Positions 31,185 through 44,000 of a DNA stretch of 64,000 bases are shown here, piece after piece. The notes under the pieces are model-generated. The model saw only the letters and a program-made list of their open reading frames with translations. It was not told where the DNA came from and did no database searches. How positions within the stretch are numbered: position 1 is the first letter of the stretch; the number at the start of each line of letters is the position of its first letter. Origin of the DNA: Klebsiella oxytoca NBRC 105695 (GTDB lineage: Bacteria > Pseudomonadota > Gammaproteobacteria > Enterobacterales > Enterobacteriaceae); the NCBI RefSeq assembly GCF_001598695.1, contig NZ_BCZK01000004.1, forward strand, positions 124,001-188,000. The letters run 5' to 3'. A program made the position numbers and the translations under genes.

Positions 31185-32111
31185 ATGGCTCAGCCTCTAT
31201 TTCACGGGATCATTCCCCCGGTTCCTACGCTATTTAATGCACAGGGAGAATTCGATGAATCCGCCCAGTCTATTTTAATTGAACATCTGCTGGACTCACC
31301 GGTAGACGGGCTTTTTTTCCTCGGCAGCGCGGGAGAATTCGCCCATATGTCCGATGCGCAGCGGCGTCAGGTGACGGAATTTTGTATCACCCGGGTGGGC
31401 GGGAGAAAACCGGTACTGATCGGTATCGCCTGCTGCGGAACTCAGCAGACGATTGAGGCCGGACAGTATGCGCATCAGGCGGGCGCAGATGGCGTCGTAG
31501 TGGTGAACCCCTGGTACAATCCGCTTAGTGAAAGCAACCTTTTGCATCATTTCACGACGATTGCCAGTGCCCTGCCGTTACCCATGATTCTCTATAACTT
31601 CCCGGCGCTTACCGGTCAGACCATTCCTCCGTCGGTTATCAAGCAGCTGGCAATGCGCTGCCCCAACATTGTTGGCCTGAAAGATACCGTCGATACGCTC
31701 TCGCATATCAGAGAAACCCTGCACGCGGTCAAGCCGGTACGTCCAGATTTTGCGGTGTTTGCCGGTTATGACGAGTACCTGCTGGGGACGTTGATTCTGG
31801 GGGGCGACGGCTGCATCCCGGCCAGCGCCAATTTTGCCCCGCAGCTCACCTGCGGAATACTCAACGCCTGGCGGCGCCACGATCTTGGCGAAGCGGTTGC
31901 GCTCCAGCAGTCGCTTTCCTGGATCCCACCGCTCTACAGCATTGACGTGCCGTTTTATAACGCCGTGAAATATGCCCTGGTTCTGACCGGCGTAGATATT
32001 CCGGTGCATTCGCTGGCGCCGGCGTCACCATTAACGGAAGAAATGCAGAAAGAAATTAAACGGATCCTCCTGCGTGCCCATCTTATTAATAAGGATGACG
32101 ATGATGAATAA
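31185..32111 (+). CDS. DapA-family 2-keto-3-deoxy sugar acid aldolase
   Basis: This 308-residue protein is a class I aldolase of the dihydrodipicolinate synthase/N-acetylneuraminate lyase family. It shows GSAGEFAHMS near residue 46 (the phosphate/carboxylate binding loop), the conserved Tyr in LYNFPALTGQ near residue 137 and the Schiff-base Lys in VGLKDTVD near residue 165. In this cluster the best fit is retro-aldol cleavage of a 2-keto-3-deoxy sugar acid into pyruvate and an aldehyde. A ribosome site AGGAG lies upstream at 31173-31178. Its tail overlaps the start of the mutarotase gene by eight bases. Confidence 0.86.
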   Translation: MAQPLFHGIIPPVPTLFNAQGEFDESAQSILIEHLLDSPVDGLFFLGSAGEFAHMSDAQRRQVTEFCITRVGGRKPVLIGIACCGTQQTIEAGQYAHQAGADGVVVVNPWYNPLSESNLLHHFTTIASALPLPMILYNFPALTGQTIPPSVIKQLAMRCPNIVGLKDTVDTLSHIRETLHAVKPVRPDFAVFAGYDEYLLGTLILGGDGCIPASANFAPQLTCGILNAWRRHDLGEAVALQQSLSWIPPLYSIDVPFYNAVKYALVLTGVDIPVHSLAPASPLTEEMQKEIKRILLRAHLINKDDDDE

Positions 32112-32436
32112 AGTTCGCCGCTTTGGCTGTGTGGTTAAAGTTCGCCCGGAAAAACTGGATTATTATAAAGCGCTGCACGCTAACCCGTGGCCGGAAGTCA
32201 ACGCCATGATTAAAGCTTGCCATTTACGCAACTTCTCAATTTATTATAAAAATGGTTTCTTGTTCAGCTATCTCGAATATGACGGTGACGATTATGAAGC
32301 TGACCAAAAGAAAATGGCCGCGCATTTAAAAACCCAGCAGTGGTGGCAAGAGACCGGTCCGTGCCAGATGCCGCTGGACGGCGAACCGGAAGGCACGCTA
32401 TGGGCGGAAATGGAAGAAGTTTACCACCTTGATTAA
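32104..32436 (+). CDS. L-rhamnose/L-fucose mutarotase (RhaM/DUF718 family)
   Basis: This 110-residue protein belongs to the RhaM family of dimeric ferredoxin-like sugar mutarotases that equilibrate alpha and beta anomers. Family features are the N-terminal RRFGCVVKVRPEKLDYYKALH, with the catalytic-type His near residue 23, and the paired Trp motif QQWWQETGPCQ near residue 80. The start at 32104 is eight bases after AAGGA; the ATG at 32101 is nearly as good. This is the strongest local hint that the pathway substrate is a 6-deoxyhexose such as L-fucose or L-rhamnose or a close relative. Confidence 0.85.
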   Translation: MNKVRRFGCVVKVRPEKLDYYKALHANPWPEVNAMIKACHLRNFSIYYKNGFLFSYLEYDGDDYEADQKKMAAHLKTQQWWQETGPCQMPLDGEPEGTLWAEMEEVYHLD

Positions 32437-32512
32437 TATACCCGTCATACTTTTAACTGCTGTCCATTGATTTTCCAGCAGCGCGAATTATTTAGGGTAT
32501 ACAAAATAAATA

Positions 32513-32558
32513 AACCCTCTCTGCGCCGTTTTACTGGCGCAGGGTTCTCTGCATTTTT
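32513..32558 (+). terminator. Hairpin with T-run before the porin gene
   Basis: CTGCGCC and GGCGCAG form a 7-bp stem that is extended by AACC/GGTT across a 4-nt bulge, followed by CTCTGCATTTTTT. It can act as a terminator or partial attenuator between the enzyme genes and the porin gene. Confidence 0.6.
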
Positions 32559-32573
32559 TATTTATGATAGTGA

Positions 32574-34109
<1,536 letters not shown>

Positions 34110-34111
34110 AA

Positions 34112-34152
34112 GCAGGCGGTCGGCCCTCTCCGCGGGGCCGGACGCCTGCTCT
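34112..34152. terminator. Terminator between the porin and AraC genes
   Basis: AGCAGGCG-GTC-GGCCC pairs with GGGCC-GGA-CGCCTGCT to form a long GC-rich stem followed by CTTTT, in the 53-bp gap of two convergent genes. Confidence 0.75.
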
Positions 34153-34162
34153 TTTACTACGT

Positions 34163-35032
34163 CTAACCGCTCGACAGCTGTTTCTCCTGACGGCGAAATT
34201 CGCTTGGCGAGACCCCGACCGCACGATGAAAATCTCGCGAGAAATGCAGCGGATCGTTATAGCCCACCAGCCCGGCGATTTTGCCGATAGTGTCTTCCGT
34301 TTCCACCAATAGCCTCCTGGCCTGGGACAGGCGATAGTTTTTCAGCCATTTCAACGGACTTTGATTGAAAGTTTCCTGAAACAGGCGAAATAGCTGCGAC
34401 TTACTGACCTGGCAATACTGCATAAATTTTTCAATGTCCCACTCATCATTATAGTGGCTGTGGATCTGATAAATCAGTCGTCCAAGCCCGCTATGGGTAA
34501 TCACCGGCGATCTTTCCGTTTCCAGGCTGCGGTTTTCCAGTAACGTAAAAATAAGCTTTGCGCACAGCGCGTCGCAATGGGCATCCGAAACCAGGGTATG
34601 GCTTTTCATTAAATGAAAAAGCTGGTAATAAATTTCGATCACTCTTTCCGGCTGCTGAAAAGAAAACACGGGTTCCTGCAGGACGTTAAGAATCTGCATG
34701 ATGTTATTTAATTTTCCGCTATCAATACGCAGCCATAATATTTCCCATGGCTCGGCGCTATCCGGATAGTGCTCATGCGGCCATCTTACCGGCAGCCAGA
34801 CCAGATTGCCTTCCTGAACATGATGTAGGTTATTTTCCAGGCGAATAACTCCGCGCCCTTTAAGACAAAATATTAGCTCATGGCCGACCACGGACTGACG
34901 CTGAATACGGAAACTGGTACTGGCGCGAATATGTCCGGCGCGGAGAACCCGATAATTAACCAGCGTCGAAAAGTCATCGGACTCCCTATACCAGTTTTCA
35001 ATGACCAGCGTTCGCTGCGCGAGTGAATTCAT
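34163..35032 (-). CDS. AraC-family transcriptional regulator
   Basis: This 289-residue regulator has an N-terminal cupin-like sensing domain (GHELIFCLKGRGVIRLENN near residue 50 and LVWLPVRWPHEHYP near residue 77) and a C-terminal AraC DNA-binding domain with two helix-turn-helix units, the second being IGKIAGLVGYNDPLHFSRDFHRAVGVSPSEFR. It is convergent with the catabolic cluster and is the only regulator next to it, so it probably activates that cluster when the sugar is present. A CRP-like site lies about 93 bp upstream of its start. Confidence 0.88.
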   Translation of the reverse strand: MNSLAQRTLVIENWYRESDDFSTLVNYRVLRAGHIRASTSFRIQRQSVVGHELIFCLKGRGVIRLENNLHHVQEGNLVWLPVRWPHEHYPDSAEPWEILWLRIDSGKLNNIMQILNVLQEPVFSFQQPERVIEIYYQLFHLMKSHTLVSDAHCDALCAKLIFTLLENRSLETERSPVITHSGLGRLIYQIHSHYNDEWDIEKFMQYCQVSKSQLFRLFQETFNQSPLKWLKNYRLSQARRLLVETEDTIGKIAGLVGYNDPLHFSRDFHRAVGVSPSEFRRQEKQLSSG

Positions 35033-35124
35033 ATACCATACTCCAAACTATCAACTTTCATCATGCGTATGAATGTCCATCGTGACACGGCCAGCGTCAA
35101 TTCAGGCCAGTGATGTTATGGATT

Positions 35125-35140
35125 TTTGAGCGATCTCACA
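35125..35140. promoter_or_regulatory. Candidate CRP site upstream of the AraC gene
   Basis: TTTGA-GCGATC-TCACA matches the CRP half-site pattern TGTGA-N6-TCACA with one mismatch. It lies 93 bp upstream of the araC-type gene, which fits catabolite control of a sugar regulator, but no promoter elements were checked. Confidence 0.4.
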
Positions 35141-35301
35141 TCAAACGGATAAAGATTTCAACACCACTGTTTTGCGTAAAAGTAGCCGTATTTCGGGGAA
35201 ATATGGACCAGTAAACGCAGTTAAGGGGGAGCTGACCCTGACCCCGAATATGATCCAGTCGTAATTAGGAATAACCGGCTTCATGTTGGCTGCATATTCT
35301 G

Positions 35302-36162
35302 TCAACCAGCAGACTTCTCAGCGAATCCGGATGGCGTCATCCAGCCCAGTGCAGAATGGGGACGCCTCTGGTTATAGTGTATGCGCCAGGCCTCGATTTT
35401 GCACTGTGCACCCTCCAGAGACATGAACCAGTTCTCGTTCAGACATTCCTGTCGCAGCCTGCCATTAAACGACTCCACTGTGGCATTGTCCGTCGGTGTT
35501 CCCGGCCGGGAAAAGTCTATGCGGCTCCCCCGTTCATACTCCCACTTTTCCAGCATTTTCCCAGCAAATTCAGAGCCGTTATCGATTTTCAGCAGCTGTG
35601 GTAAGGGATGTCTGAGCTCAATGGTGTTCAGCATCTCTGCGACCTCCGTTGAGCGCAGATTCTGGCCCACGCAGATCCCCAGACATTCGCGTGTGTAGAG
35701 ATCAATGACTGTCAGCAGACGTAGCCGACGCCCGTCAAATAAGACATCAGAGACAAAGTCCATGCCCCAAACATGATTCATATACAGCCCCTGAGGCTGG
35801 GGCTGTCGGCGCTGCGCCGATTTATTCCGGCGTAGGCGTTTGAGACGCAGGGACAGCCCCTGCTCGCTTTAGAGTCGGTAAATGCGTTTATGATTATCCC
35901 GCCAGCCCTCCCGCCTGAGCATGACGTGAACCCTGCGGTAGCCATAGTGAACACGGGTTTCGGTGATCTCCCTGATACGGAGGCGCAACGCACTGTCGTC
36001 TGCTGCTACAGAATGGTAGCGGAAAGAGCTGCGGCTGACCCGTAGCGCAAAACAGACCTGCCTCTCACTGGCTCCGTAGCGTGCCTGCAGGTCCCGAACC
36101 CATTCGCGCAGCCGCGCAAGAGTCAGTTCTTTTTTGCCAGCACATCCTGCAACATGGCCTTG
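35302..36162 (-). pseudogene. IS3-family (IS407-like) transposase remnant with an internal stop
   Basis: Reading down from 36162 the minus strand encodes the last codons of an orfA (DKAMLQDVLAKK), then about 270 codons of orfB from LARLREWVRDLQARYG to the stop at 35302. The integrase-core acidic residues are visible: Asp in WGMDFVSD, Asp in KIDNGSEF and Glu in NATVESFNGRLRQE. One in-frame TAA at about 35870 interrupts orfB between IYRL and SEQGLSLR. Most of orfA and the left inverted repeat are missing. The element end facing the AraC gene lies near 35225. The remnant abuts the broken acyltransferase gene exactly where that gene is cut. Confidence 0.82.
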
Positions 36163-36922
36163 TCAACGGATTGCTGATATACATGTGATAACCTTTTTTA
36201 TCGTTACGTCGAATCATGCTAAGTGTGATCAAGTGTGCACCAGCGAGTTTTGACAGAGCATACGTTCCGTTCGTCGTGGCTGCTTTTTTTACCGAGAAAA
36301 AAGGTGCAAAAACGCTTCCTTTAGACCCATAATCCTGGTCTGGTGCAAACCAAACGGCTTCACCAGCTTTTAGCGCATGAACAAAACCAGATAAATTACG
36401 TCGATTAATCATAGTCTTATTTGAACGCATACGCCCTTTTGTCTGTACCCATTCCATTAATGGATCATTGTGTGGGCGATACGTTGCCATCATAGGATGG
36501 CATAACCCCATTACTCTTCCACACAACTCAAGGGACATAAAATGAATCCCGACAACCATTACTCCTCTTGTCGCACCGGTCAGGTTTTCAAGCCCTTCGA
36601 CATCAAACCATTTTTTGACTCTCGCTTCGCTCCAGAACCAGGCCATTCCTGTTTCCATCAGTCCCAGCCCGAGAGAAACAAAGTTTTTATTAACCATCTG
36701 GCTCCGGGCAAACGGTGTCATCTCGGGAAAGCACAGTTCGATATTTCTAATCGCAATTCCTTCCCGGCGTTTCAGAAAGGGTCTGGATATTTTTCCAAGG
36801 CCAGAACCCAGAATATGTAAAACCGGGTAAGGAAGTTGAACGAGAAGCCACAGCAGACCCAAACCAGACCAGGTAAGCCAGTGGCGAGGGTGAAGTAAAT
36901 TATGAGTAAAAGTCTGTGCCAT
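36163..36922 (-). pseudogene. LpxP/LpxL-like lipid A acyltransferase, 3' end lost
   Basis: About 253 codons match late acyltransferases LpxP/LpxL, which add a palmitoleoyl or lauroyl chain to Kdo2-lipid IVA at the inner membrane. The N-terminal anchor is at residues 14-34. The catalytic HX4D/E motif is GIHFMSLELC (His127 region), and later motifs YRPHNDPLMEW and WFAPDQDYGSKGSVFAPFF are conserved. After KKGYHMYISNP the family similarity stops at the junction with the IS3 remnant, and a 30-residue unrelated tail follows to a stop at 36065. About 50 C-terminal residues of a normal 306 are missing, so activity is doubtful. Confidence 0.82.
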
Positions 36923-37124
36923 AAATTTCCTTAATGCTAATGAAGGTTATAACGCAAAAGGAAAACAATGAGGCAATTCGTCTTTAGCGATACATTTTGT
37001 TTTAGATAATTTAAATTCATCTGAATTCAGGAAAAAATATTTTCCAATGACTGGTGAATAATTTAAAGAGCCAGGGGTGAATTGTAAGCCAGCAAATTCA
37101 TTCTGTTATAAATCAATGGTTTTA

Positions 37125-37397
37125 TCATTGATACTCAAGGAATTGTCTTCTTGATTCATCATCATCAAGGTACTCAAAAGAAAGAAGCCGAATTTTGGTA
37201 AGTTTATAAAACCACTCACAATCGTTTCGTTGAATAATTTCGCCTGGTTTGAAACATATCCCGGATGCCACCCGAATAATCGCATATTTACCATTACTAA
37301 ACCTGACCCTGTGAATACAGAAAGGTTGGCCAGCCTGTCCGTGACAGCTGTTCGACATGATATGCCCTTCAATAAAAACAGATTTTTTAGATTTCAT
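37125..37397 (-). CDS. Hypothetical protein, 90 residues
   Basis: This small soluble protein of unknown function starts at 37397, where GAGGG lies seven bases upstream; an upstream in-frame ATG at 37403 is less well placed. It holds four cysteines (in SNSCHGQ, QPFCIHR, SGICFKPG, NDCEW) and an HRV-F-N-KYAIIRV stretch that looks like a small beta-barrel. No family is recognised. It lies between the broken acyltransferase and a zinc-ribbon gene, all in the same direction as the large glucan synthase gene. Confidence 0.6.
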   Translation of the reverse strand: MKSKKSVFIEGHIMSNSCHGQAGQPFCIHRVRFSNGKYAIIRVASGICFKPGEIIQRNDCEWFYKLTKIRLLSFEYLDDDESRRQFLEYQ

Positions 37398-37476
37398 TAT
37401 CATACCCTCGACAAAAGCAGTACAGGAGGAATGTTGTCATTTTCCGACATCACTGACGTTAAGTGGCAGAAGCTGA

Positions 37477-37653
37477 TCAGCCGCCGATACACCAGCATTC
37501 TGAAGGTCTGAACAACAGTCCGCAGGCAGGGCACTCAAGAACCGCATCTTTTCTTAGTTTACCTGCTTTCTGATCGGCTCTGTGTGCACATACCGGGCAG
37601 GCAACATGAACCGGTCTTTCTTTAAAATACCTGAGCCCATTTGTATAAGACAT
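37477..37653 (-). CDS. Zinc-ribbon miniprotein, 58 residues
   Basis: The sequence MSYTNGLRYFKERPVHVACPVC begins a tiny protein with two CPxC knuckles, ACPVC near residue 18 and ECPACG near residue 41, which would form a single zinc ribbon. The start at 37653 is preceded by TCAGAG; the frame is open further upstream without support. It is clearly related in layout to the 54-residue protein at 46798-46962 on the far side of the glucan synthase gene. Its function is unknown; RNA or protein binding is plausible. Confidence 0.65.
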   Translation of the reverse strand: MSYTNGLRYFKERPVHVACPVCAHRADQKAGKLRKDAVLECPACGLLFRPSECWCIGG

Positions 37654-37806
37654 AAATAATTCTCTGAGGAATAGAGTGATTATTATACGCTTTAATATAA
37701 AAATAACTGGCATAAGTTATGTTAAGTTGTGTCTGAATGAGGTTATCAGATATTGAAAATTGAACGTCTGATTTATGGTACACTACCCTTCCGTGAGAAA
37801 TTTAAG

Positions 37807-38040
37807 ATGAAATCAGAAGACACCCTTGACTGGTATCCGGCACAACTACCGCCTGTGAAAATTATTCTTGGCGAAGCCGTGCTGGCTGTGGGTAAACAGG
37901 GCCGACCAATTAATACCCGCACCTTGCTGGAATACCTTCAGGTCATGCAGGACAAACAAAAAAGGCGGGATGACAAAATCGCCATGCAGACTGCGATTGA
38001 TGTTCTCAGGGATAATCAGCGCATTAACGGCAGACGTTAA
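37807..38040 (+). CDS. YmgB/AriR-family biofilm or acid-resistance regulator-like protein
   Basis: This 77-residue protein (start MKSEDTLDWYP; an upstream ATG at 37753 would add 18 residues) has the helical layout of the YmgB/AriR/YcgZ family: an acidic N-terminus, then EAVLAVGKQGRPINTRTLLEYLQVM and a second long helix KIAMQTAIDVLRDN. Family members are small dimeric proteins linked to biofilm control and acid stress and act as connectors to the Rcs phosphorelay. It is convergent with the glucan synthase gene, 19 bp apart. The family call rests on pattern rather than on strong identity. Confidence 0.6.
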   Translation: MKSEDTLDWYPAQLPPVKIILGEAVLAVGKQGRPINTRTLLEYLQVMQDKQKRRDDKIAMQTAIDVLRDNQRINGRR

Positions 38041-38059
38041 TGCACCTCCGGGATCAGGA

Positions 38060-41000
38060 TCAGTTCTGAATGATCTCAACCGTATGGTTTTGTCCATCAT
38101 CCTTCAGCGGTATTCTGTCATCAGGGAGGAGAACACCATCCAGCGTCACGCAATATTCTGCATCGCCGCGTGAAACACTAATCTGATAATGGCTTTCACC
38201 ATATTGATATGCCATAGAAAAAGACGACCACTCATCCGGTAACCTGGCATGAACACTAAAGTCAGTGCCGGAACGTTTTATCCCCAGTAATTCCTCGGTA
38301 AGTAAACGCCAGGCCCAGCCTGCGGAACCGGTATACCAGCTCCACCCTGCACGTCCGGTATGGGGAGCGACGCTGTAGACATCAGCACTCATGACATAAG
38401 GCTCAGCTTTATAAATCCCGACAGAGTCCGCATTCAGGGTATGATTTATAGGGCTGAGCATTGACCAGAGTTGCCAGGCTCGTCCGGCATTCCCCATTCG
38501 GGAAAAGGCCATCACTGCCCAGATGGCGCCATGCGTATACTGCCCTCCGTTTTCCCGCACGCCTGGCAGGTACCCCTGTATGTAGCCCGGATTTGGACCG
38601 TGTCCGTCGAAAGGAGGCGTTAACAGTTTGATCAGCCCTCCTTCGTTATCCACAAGGTGCTTATCCAGCGCCTGCATGGCCTTTGCGCACCGTCCCGGGC
38701 TCGCGGCGCCGGACAATACAGACCAGCTCTGCGCAATCGCATCAATCCGGCAGTCCTGTGAGGTTTTCGATCCCAGGGGAGTACCATCGTCAAAATACCC
38801 GCGCCGGTACCATTCCCCATCCCAGGCGTGGGCTTCGAGATTACTTTGCAGGCGCAGAGCCTGTGAACGGCACATCGCGGCGACGCTTTCATCCAGCCTG
38901 CGCTCCGCCAGCGCTGCAAACCGCTGCAAAATGTCGTACAGGAAGAAGCCCAGCCAGACGCTTTCACCTTTGCCTTCGATACCCACCCGGTTCATCCCGT
39001 CATTCCAGTCACCAGCCCCCATCAGCGGCAGGCCATGCTCCCCGAAGCGAAGTCCATAGTGAATAGCTTTGACGCAGTGTAACCAGAGTGTCTCTTCGGT
39101 GCCGCTGATAACCGGCATGTCATAGACAGACTCTTCACCAGGCTGAAGCGAACGTCCCTCCAGATAAGGAATGCGTATTTCCAGTGCATCCATATTCCCC
39201 GTCGTTTCAACATAGTGGCAAACAGCAAGCGGCAGCCAAAGATAGTCATCGGAACAGCGGGTACGCACACCGTTGCCGTGTGGCGGGTGCCACCAGTGCT
39301 GCACATCCCCCTCGATAAACTGCCGTGATGCACAGAGTATTATCTGTTCACGCATCCGGTCAGGAGCAGCGTGGCTCAGAGCCAGCGTATCCTGCAGCTG
39401 ATCGCGAAAACCAAATGCACCGCCAGACTGATAGTAGCCACTCCGGGCCATAAGACGGCAGGCGACCGTCTGATACAACAGCCAGCCATTAACCAGTAAA
39501 TTTACGGACGTGTCGGGGGTGTTAACTACGATTTTATCGAGAACATTGTGCCAGTGATTATGAATCCGGTTCAGCTCCTGGCGGACCGTATCCTCGTTCA
39601 TGTAGCGGGCCAGCGTCTCCTGAGCACAAACATCATTCTCCTCTGCGCCGAGGATAAAAATAAACGTCCTCTGGTCCCCGTCAATTAATGTAACCGCCGA
39701 TTGCACCGCTCCGCAGGGATCCAGACCGGCCCCCGTCTTACCAGAAAGCTTTTGCAGTTTCATGGCCGAAGGGGCGTGAAGGGAACCATTACGACCAATA
39801 AACTCCCGGCGGTCCCCTGTCAGAGAACAGTCATTACCGCTGACGGCAAAAAATGCAGTTCGGCCGCCACCATTATCACCATAAAAGTTATTCGCAAGCA
39901 CCCCGCAGCCGCCGGGCGTTCTGGCCACATGTGTCACAATGTGAGGGGCTGAGCGCGTTCGTGTTTCTCCGAGCGTCCACTCTACATAGCCTGTGACGGA
40001 AAGTTGACGTGTCCTTCCCGAAGAGTTACTGAGCGTCAGGAGCACCAGTTTAACCGGATCTTCTTCAGCAACCAGGACCGTCAACTCGCTGTCTATACCA
40101 CTCTCACGATGGGCAAAAACGCTGTAGCCAAAACCATGGCGGGTCAGGTAATCACCGTGTCCGCGAACAGGTAAAGCCGTCGGCGACCAGCACTCCCCGC
40201 TCTCTTCATCGCGCAGGTAATATGCCTCGCCGCTGCGATCGCTCACCGGATCGTTCTCCCACGGCGTCAACCGGTATTCATGGGCATTCTCATACCAGGT
40301 ATAGGCCTGCCCTGCCTCTGAGATCACACTGCCAAAACGGGAATTTGCCAGTATGTTCGACCAGGGAGCCGGTGTAAGCGCATTTTCCCGAAGGACGATC
40401 TGATACTCCCGCCCATCCTGAGAAAATCCACCGTACCCATTGAAATGGCATAACTCACTGGTATCAGGGCTCCAGTCCGTATGTTGATTACGCTCGCGCA
40501 CAGCACGCGGAATGAATGCCCTTGCCGGCGATTTCAGGGTATGAATACGCTGGTTAAGCTGTTCATTAATCCCCCCTGCGCGGTCATCAAGATAAAGACA
40601 GGCCACGCTCATCAAAAGCAACTTATCCTCAGCGGAGAGATGCTCACCGTTCCGGACAAAAAGCCCGCCCTTTTTATCCAGCAGACTGGCTTCAGACCCG
40701 GCATAAATTAACTCCATAATCTGATTTTGTAATCCCTGCTGGTAGCCGCCGGGGCTGTTATTCAGGATAACCAAATCAACATCCAGCCCTTTCTGTCTCC
40801 AGTAACGGTGTGCCTGAATCAGTGTGGTCACTGAGGTGATACTTTCCTCGCTGGTTATACTCAGCAGCACTATCGGCAGATCCCCTGAAATTGCCCAGCC
40901 CCACAGTCCGGACTGGCCACGCCGGTTGCGGCCGATCGCCTGGCCTTCGGCGCGCAGCTCCTGGACAGGGTAAAGCACAGCGCTGGCGAGACTATTGAAC

Positions 41001-44000
41001 AACGTGGCATCATCTTCACTGGCGTTCATCTGGCGCAATACCACCAGACTGTGAGACCAGGCCAGTTCAAAGATGCGATCGGCGATAGGGTAATCGCGAT
41101 ATTTCTCCAGCAACGCCAGGCTCTGCTGACGGGTCTCGCTGATGCCATAAATGATATCAATCGTAACCGGCTGCCCCGGCTGCAGAATGATGGCGTTGCG
41201 AATTGCTAGTATCGGATCCAGCACCGAGCCCGACGTGTTGCCTAGTATCCCTCCCGTCTCTATTGCCTGTGCATTCGCAGGGTTTCTGCCACGTCCAATA
41301 AACCTTGCCCTGTCCGTTTCAAACGACACGTTATGTCGGTTATCGCCATGCACCACCATCATGTGAAACAGGCAAGGGCCCGGTTCATCCGGTGAGCGCG
41401 GGCGCCGGTGGCAAAGAATAGCGTCACGCTCAGAAGCCAGCTCAGTCTGAATAAACAAATTGCTGAATGCCGGGTGTGCCAGATCGCTGGCATCAGGTGC
41501 CAGTACCACTTCAGCATAGGTTGTCAGCTCCAGAGAGCGAGGCTTGCGACCACGATGAATCAGTGTGAGCCGTCGCAATTCAACATCATCCTCCGGAGAG
41601 ATCACCACCTGAGTTTTGACGCTGAGTCCCCCTAAGCTGCGTCTGAATTCTGCCCCCGCATCGGTGAACAACACTTCCTCGTCTTGTCCGCTGGTGTAGC
41701 CTGTTGGTTGCCAGGTATTGCTCCACACATCTCCCGTCTGGGTATCGCGGATGTAGCAGAATGCTCCCCAGTTATCACGGGTGGTATCACTGCGCCAGCG
41801 CGTTAGTGCAATATCATTCCAGCGACTGTAACCACCGCCGCCCGCGGTCAACATCAGATGATAATGGCCGTTGGACAGGAGTTGAATATCCGGGGCGGGG
41901 GTATCCACGCTATAGAAAATACGGGGTTCATAGCGAACGGGTTTGACCATGCCCTCATGAGATTCAAAATGACGGCGCGGACTGTACAGATCGACCGCAT
42001 CCGGCACGCGCTCCTGTAACAGCAGACTCGCTGACCGGAATACCGTGCTGGACATAAAGCGTTCAGTCATGGGGGCGTCAAGCAGCACATGAGCCAGCGC
42101 CTGAAATGCCATACCCTGGTGATGCGCCATCCAGGACTGTACCACCGCATAGAGCTGACCGGTTGCAAGACGTGAGGGGGTATAGTCCAGCGCTTCATAA
42201 AAACCGTATTCTCCGCGTGCACCATTTTTTTGCAGCCTGAACAGGTTCTCACAAGCTCTCTGTGGGGAAACCATCAGCGCCAGCAGCGTGGCGTAAGGAG
42301 CAACAACCATGTCATCGGCAAGTCCCCTGCGCAGACCGAGCCCCGGTACGCCAAATGCCTGATACTGATAATTATGCTGAACATCAAAAGCATGATAGCC
42401 AGACTCTGAAACACCCCATGGTACCCCGCGTTCTTTCCCCCATTGAATCTGGCGCATAACCGCCGACTGACTCATTTCATCGAGCAGGCTGCCGGGCCAG
42501 GCGGGCATCACCAGATTCGGCATCAGATATTCAAACATGGATCCGCTCCATGACATCAGGGCAGTTTCATTATCAATCGTGGTAAACAATCGACCCAGCG
42601 CGTACCAGCTTTTAAGAGGCAGCTGATTAGTCGCAATGGCAAGAAAACTGGTCAGGCGGATTTCAGACGGCAGGAGATCGTAGTGGCTCTTGTCAGGCAT
42701 ATTGGTGTCACAGTTATAACCGACGCTGAGCAGACTGGTTGCTTCACTGTACAGAAAGGCGAAATCCATCCGGGCATGCTCATCCAGCCGCTGTTCCAGC
42801 TCGGTGATAATATTGAGTCGCATTCGGGCCTGCTCCGCCACTGACGCCGGAGGCGTTCCTGTACCGGTTAATGTCGGACGGGCAAGCTCGCTCAGCGTCG
42901 GCAGCGTCTGTTCATTCCAGGATGCAGGCAACCAGCCAAGCAACAGAGACCACTCATGGCAAAGCTGAACCAGTTGATGCTCCAGATGTCCAGCCCAGCG
43001 CATCTGAAGAGGAGATCCCTGATGACATGCGCTGGTCAGATGGTTGCACTGGGTGCGCATGCTTTTCAGTTCGCTGAAAAGCGCCTGCGGAGAGAGCGAC
43101 ACCGCGTTCAGGCAATGCTTGCGCAGCAGTCTCAGGCTGTCAGGTGGGTTCTTACCCCACTGTTTTTCCAGAATATCCAGCGTATCGTTCAGTCCTGCCA
43201 GTATCTGTTGGTTGCTTAAAACAGGCTGATGACGCATGGCGGACAGGCCTGCACGCAGGGTCAATAAATGCCCGGCCATATTGCCGCTGTCGACGCTGGA
43301 GATATAGCGTGGACTTAGGGGGACCAGCGTACGGGTGTCATACCAGTTGTAGAGATGGCCCCGGTAGTGCTCCATTTTATCCATCGTGTCGAGCGTGAAC
43401 GACACGCGCCGGAGCACCTCTCCGCCAGGCAGGTAGCCAAAGTCCCATGCCGTCAGGTTAGCCATAAGTGAAAGACCAATATTGGTAGGAGAAGTTCGGT
43501 GTGCCACCGTCGGTTGTGGTATTTCCTGATAATTATCAGGCGGAAGCCAGTTCTCTTTTGCTGTGGCAAATGTTTCAAAAAAAGCCCAGATTTCACGGCT
43601 TGTCTGGCGTAACAGCTGTTTTTGTTCCTGATTAGGCGAAAAAACCTTTCGCACGGGCTGGCGACTCAGCCAGCTCATCAGCAGCGGTGCCACACACCAT
43701 ACCAAACCGATCGGTAACGCAATCCCCAGCAGCTGTGGGGCAAATTGTCCGGTCAGTATTGTCAGCGCCACGCCACCGGCAGCGTTCAGCCACATCGCCT
43801 GATAAAAACGTGCAACAGTGGGTCTGGCCTGACTGCTGTCCTGGCTGTGGCTGACCCACTGGCTGAGGTGACGCCTGCTTATCCCCAGTCGCCATAGCGT
43901 CACGGCGATCGCTTTCAGCGAATATCCGGCTTCGTGCGGCAGTATCGTAAAATTAAGGCTGATACCTGACAGACGCTTCAGCGCGCCCGCCCCCACCAGT

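Noticed and set aside
35778-35993. Separate 71-residue open frame within the IS3 region
   Set aside because: The true transposase frame over this stretch differs and contains the conserved residues; this frame is a shadow.
36065-36162. The C-terminal 30 residues of the acyltransferase open frame as real protein end
   Set aside because: They are read from IS3 sequence in another frame and have no similarity to LpxP or LpxL.
37230-37511. Plus-strand open frame of 93 codons opposite the small hypothetical gene
   Set aside because: It runs antisense to the 90-residue gene, which has the better ribosome site and codon pattern.
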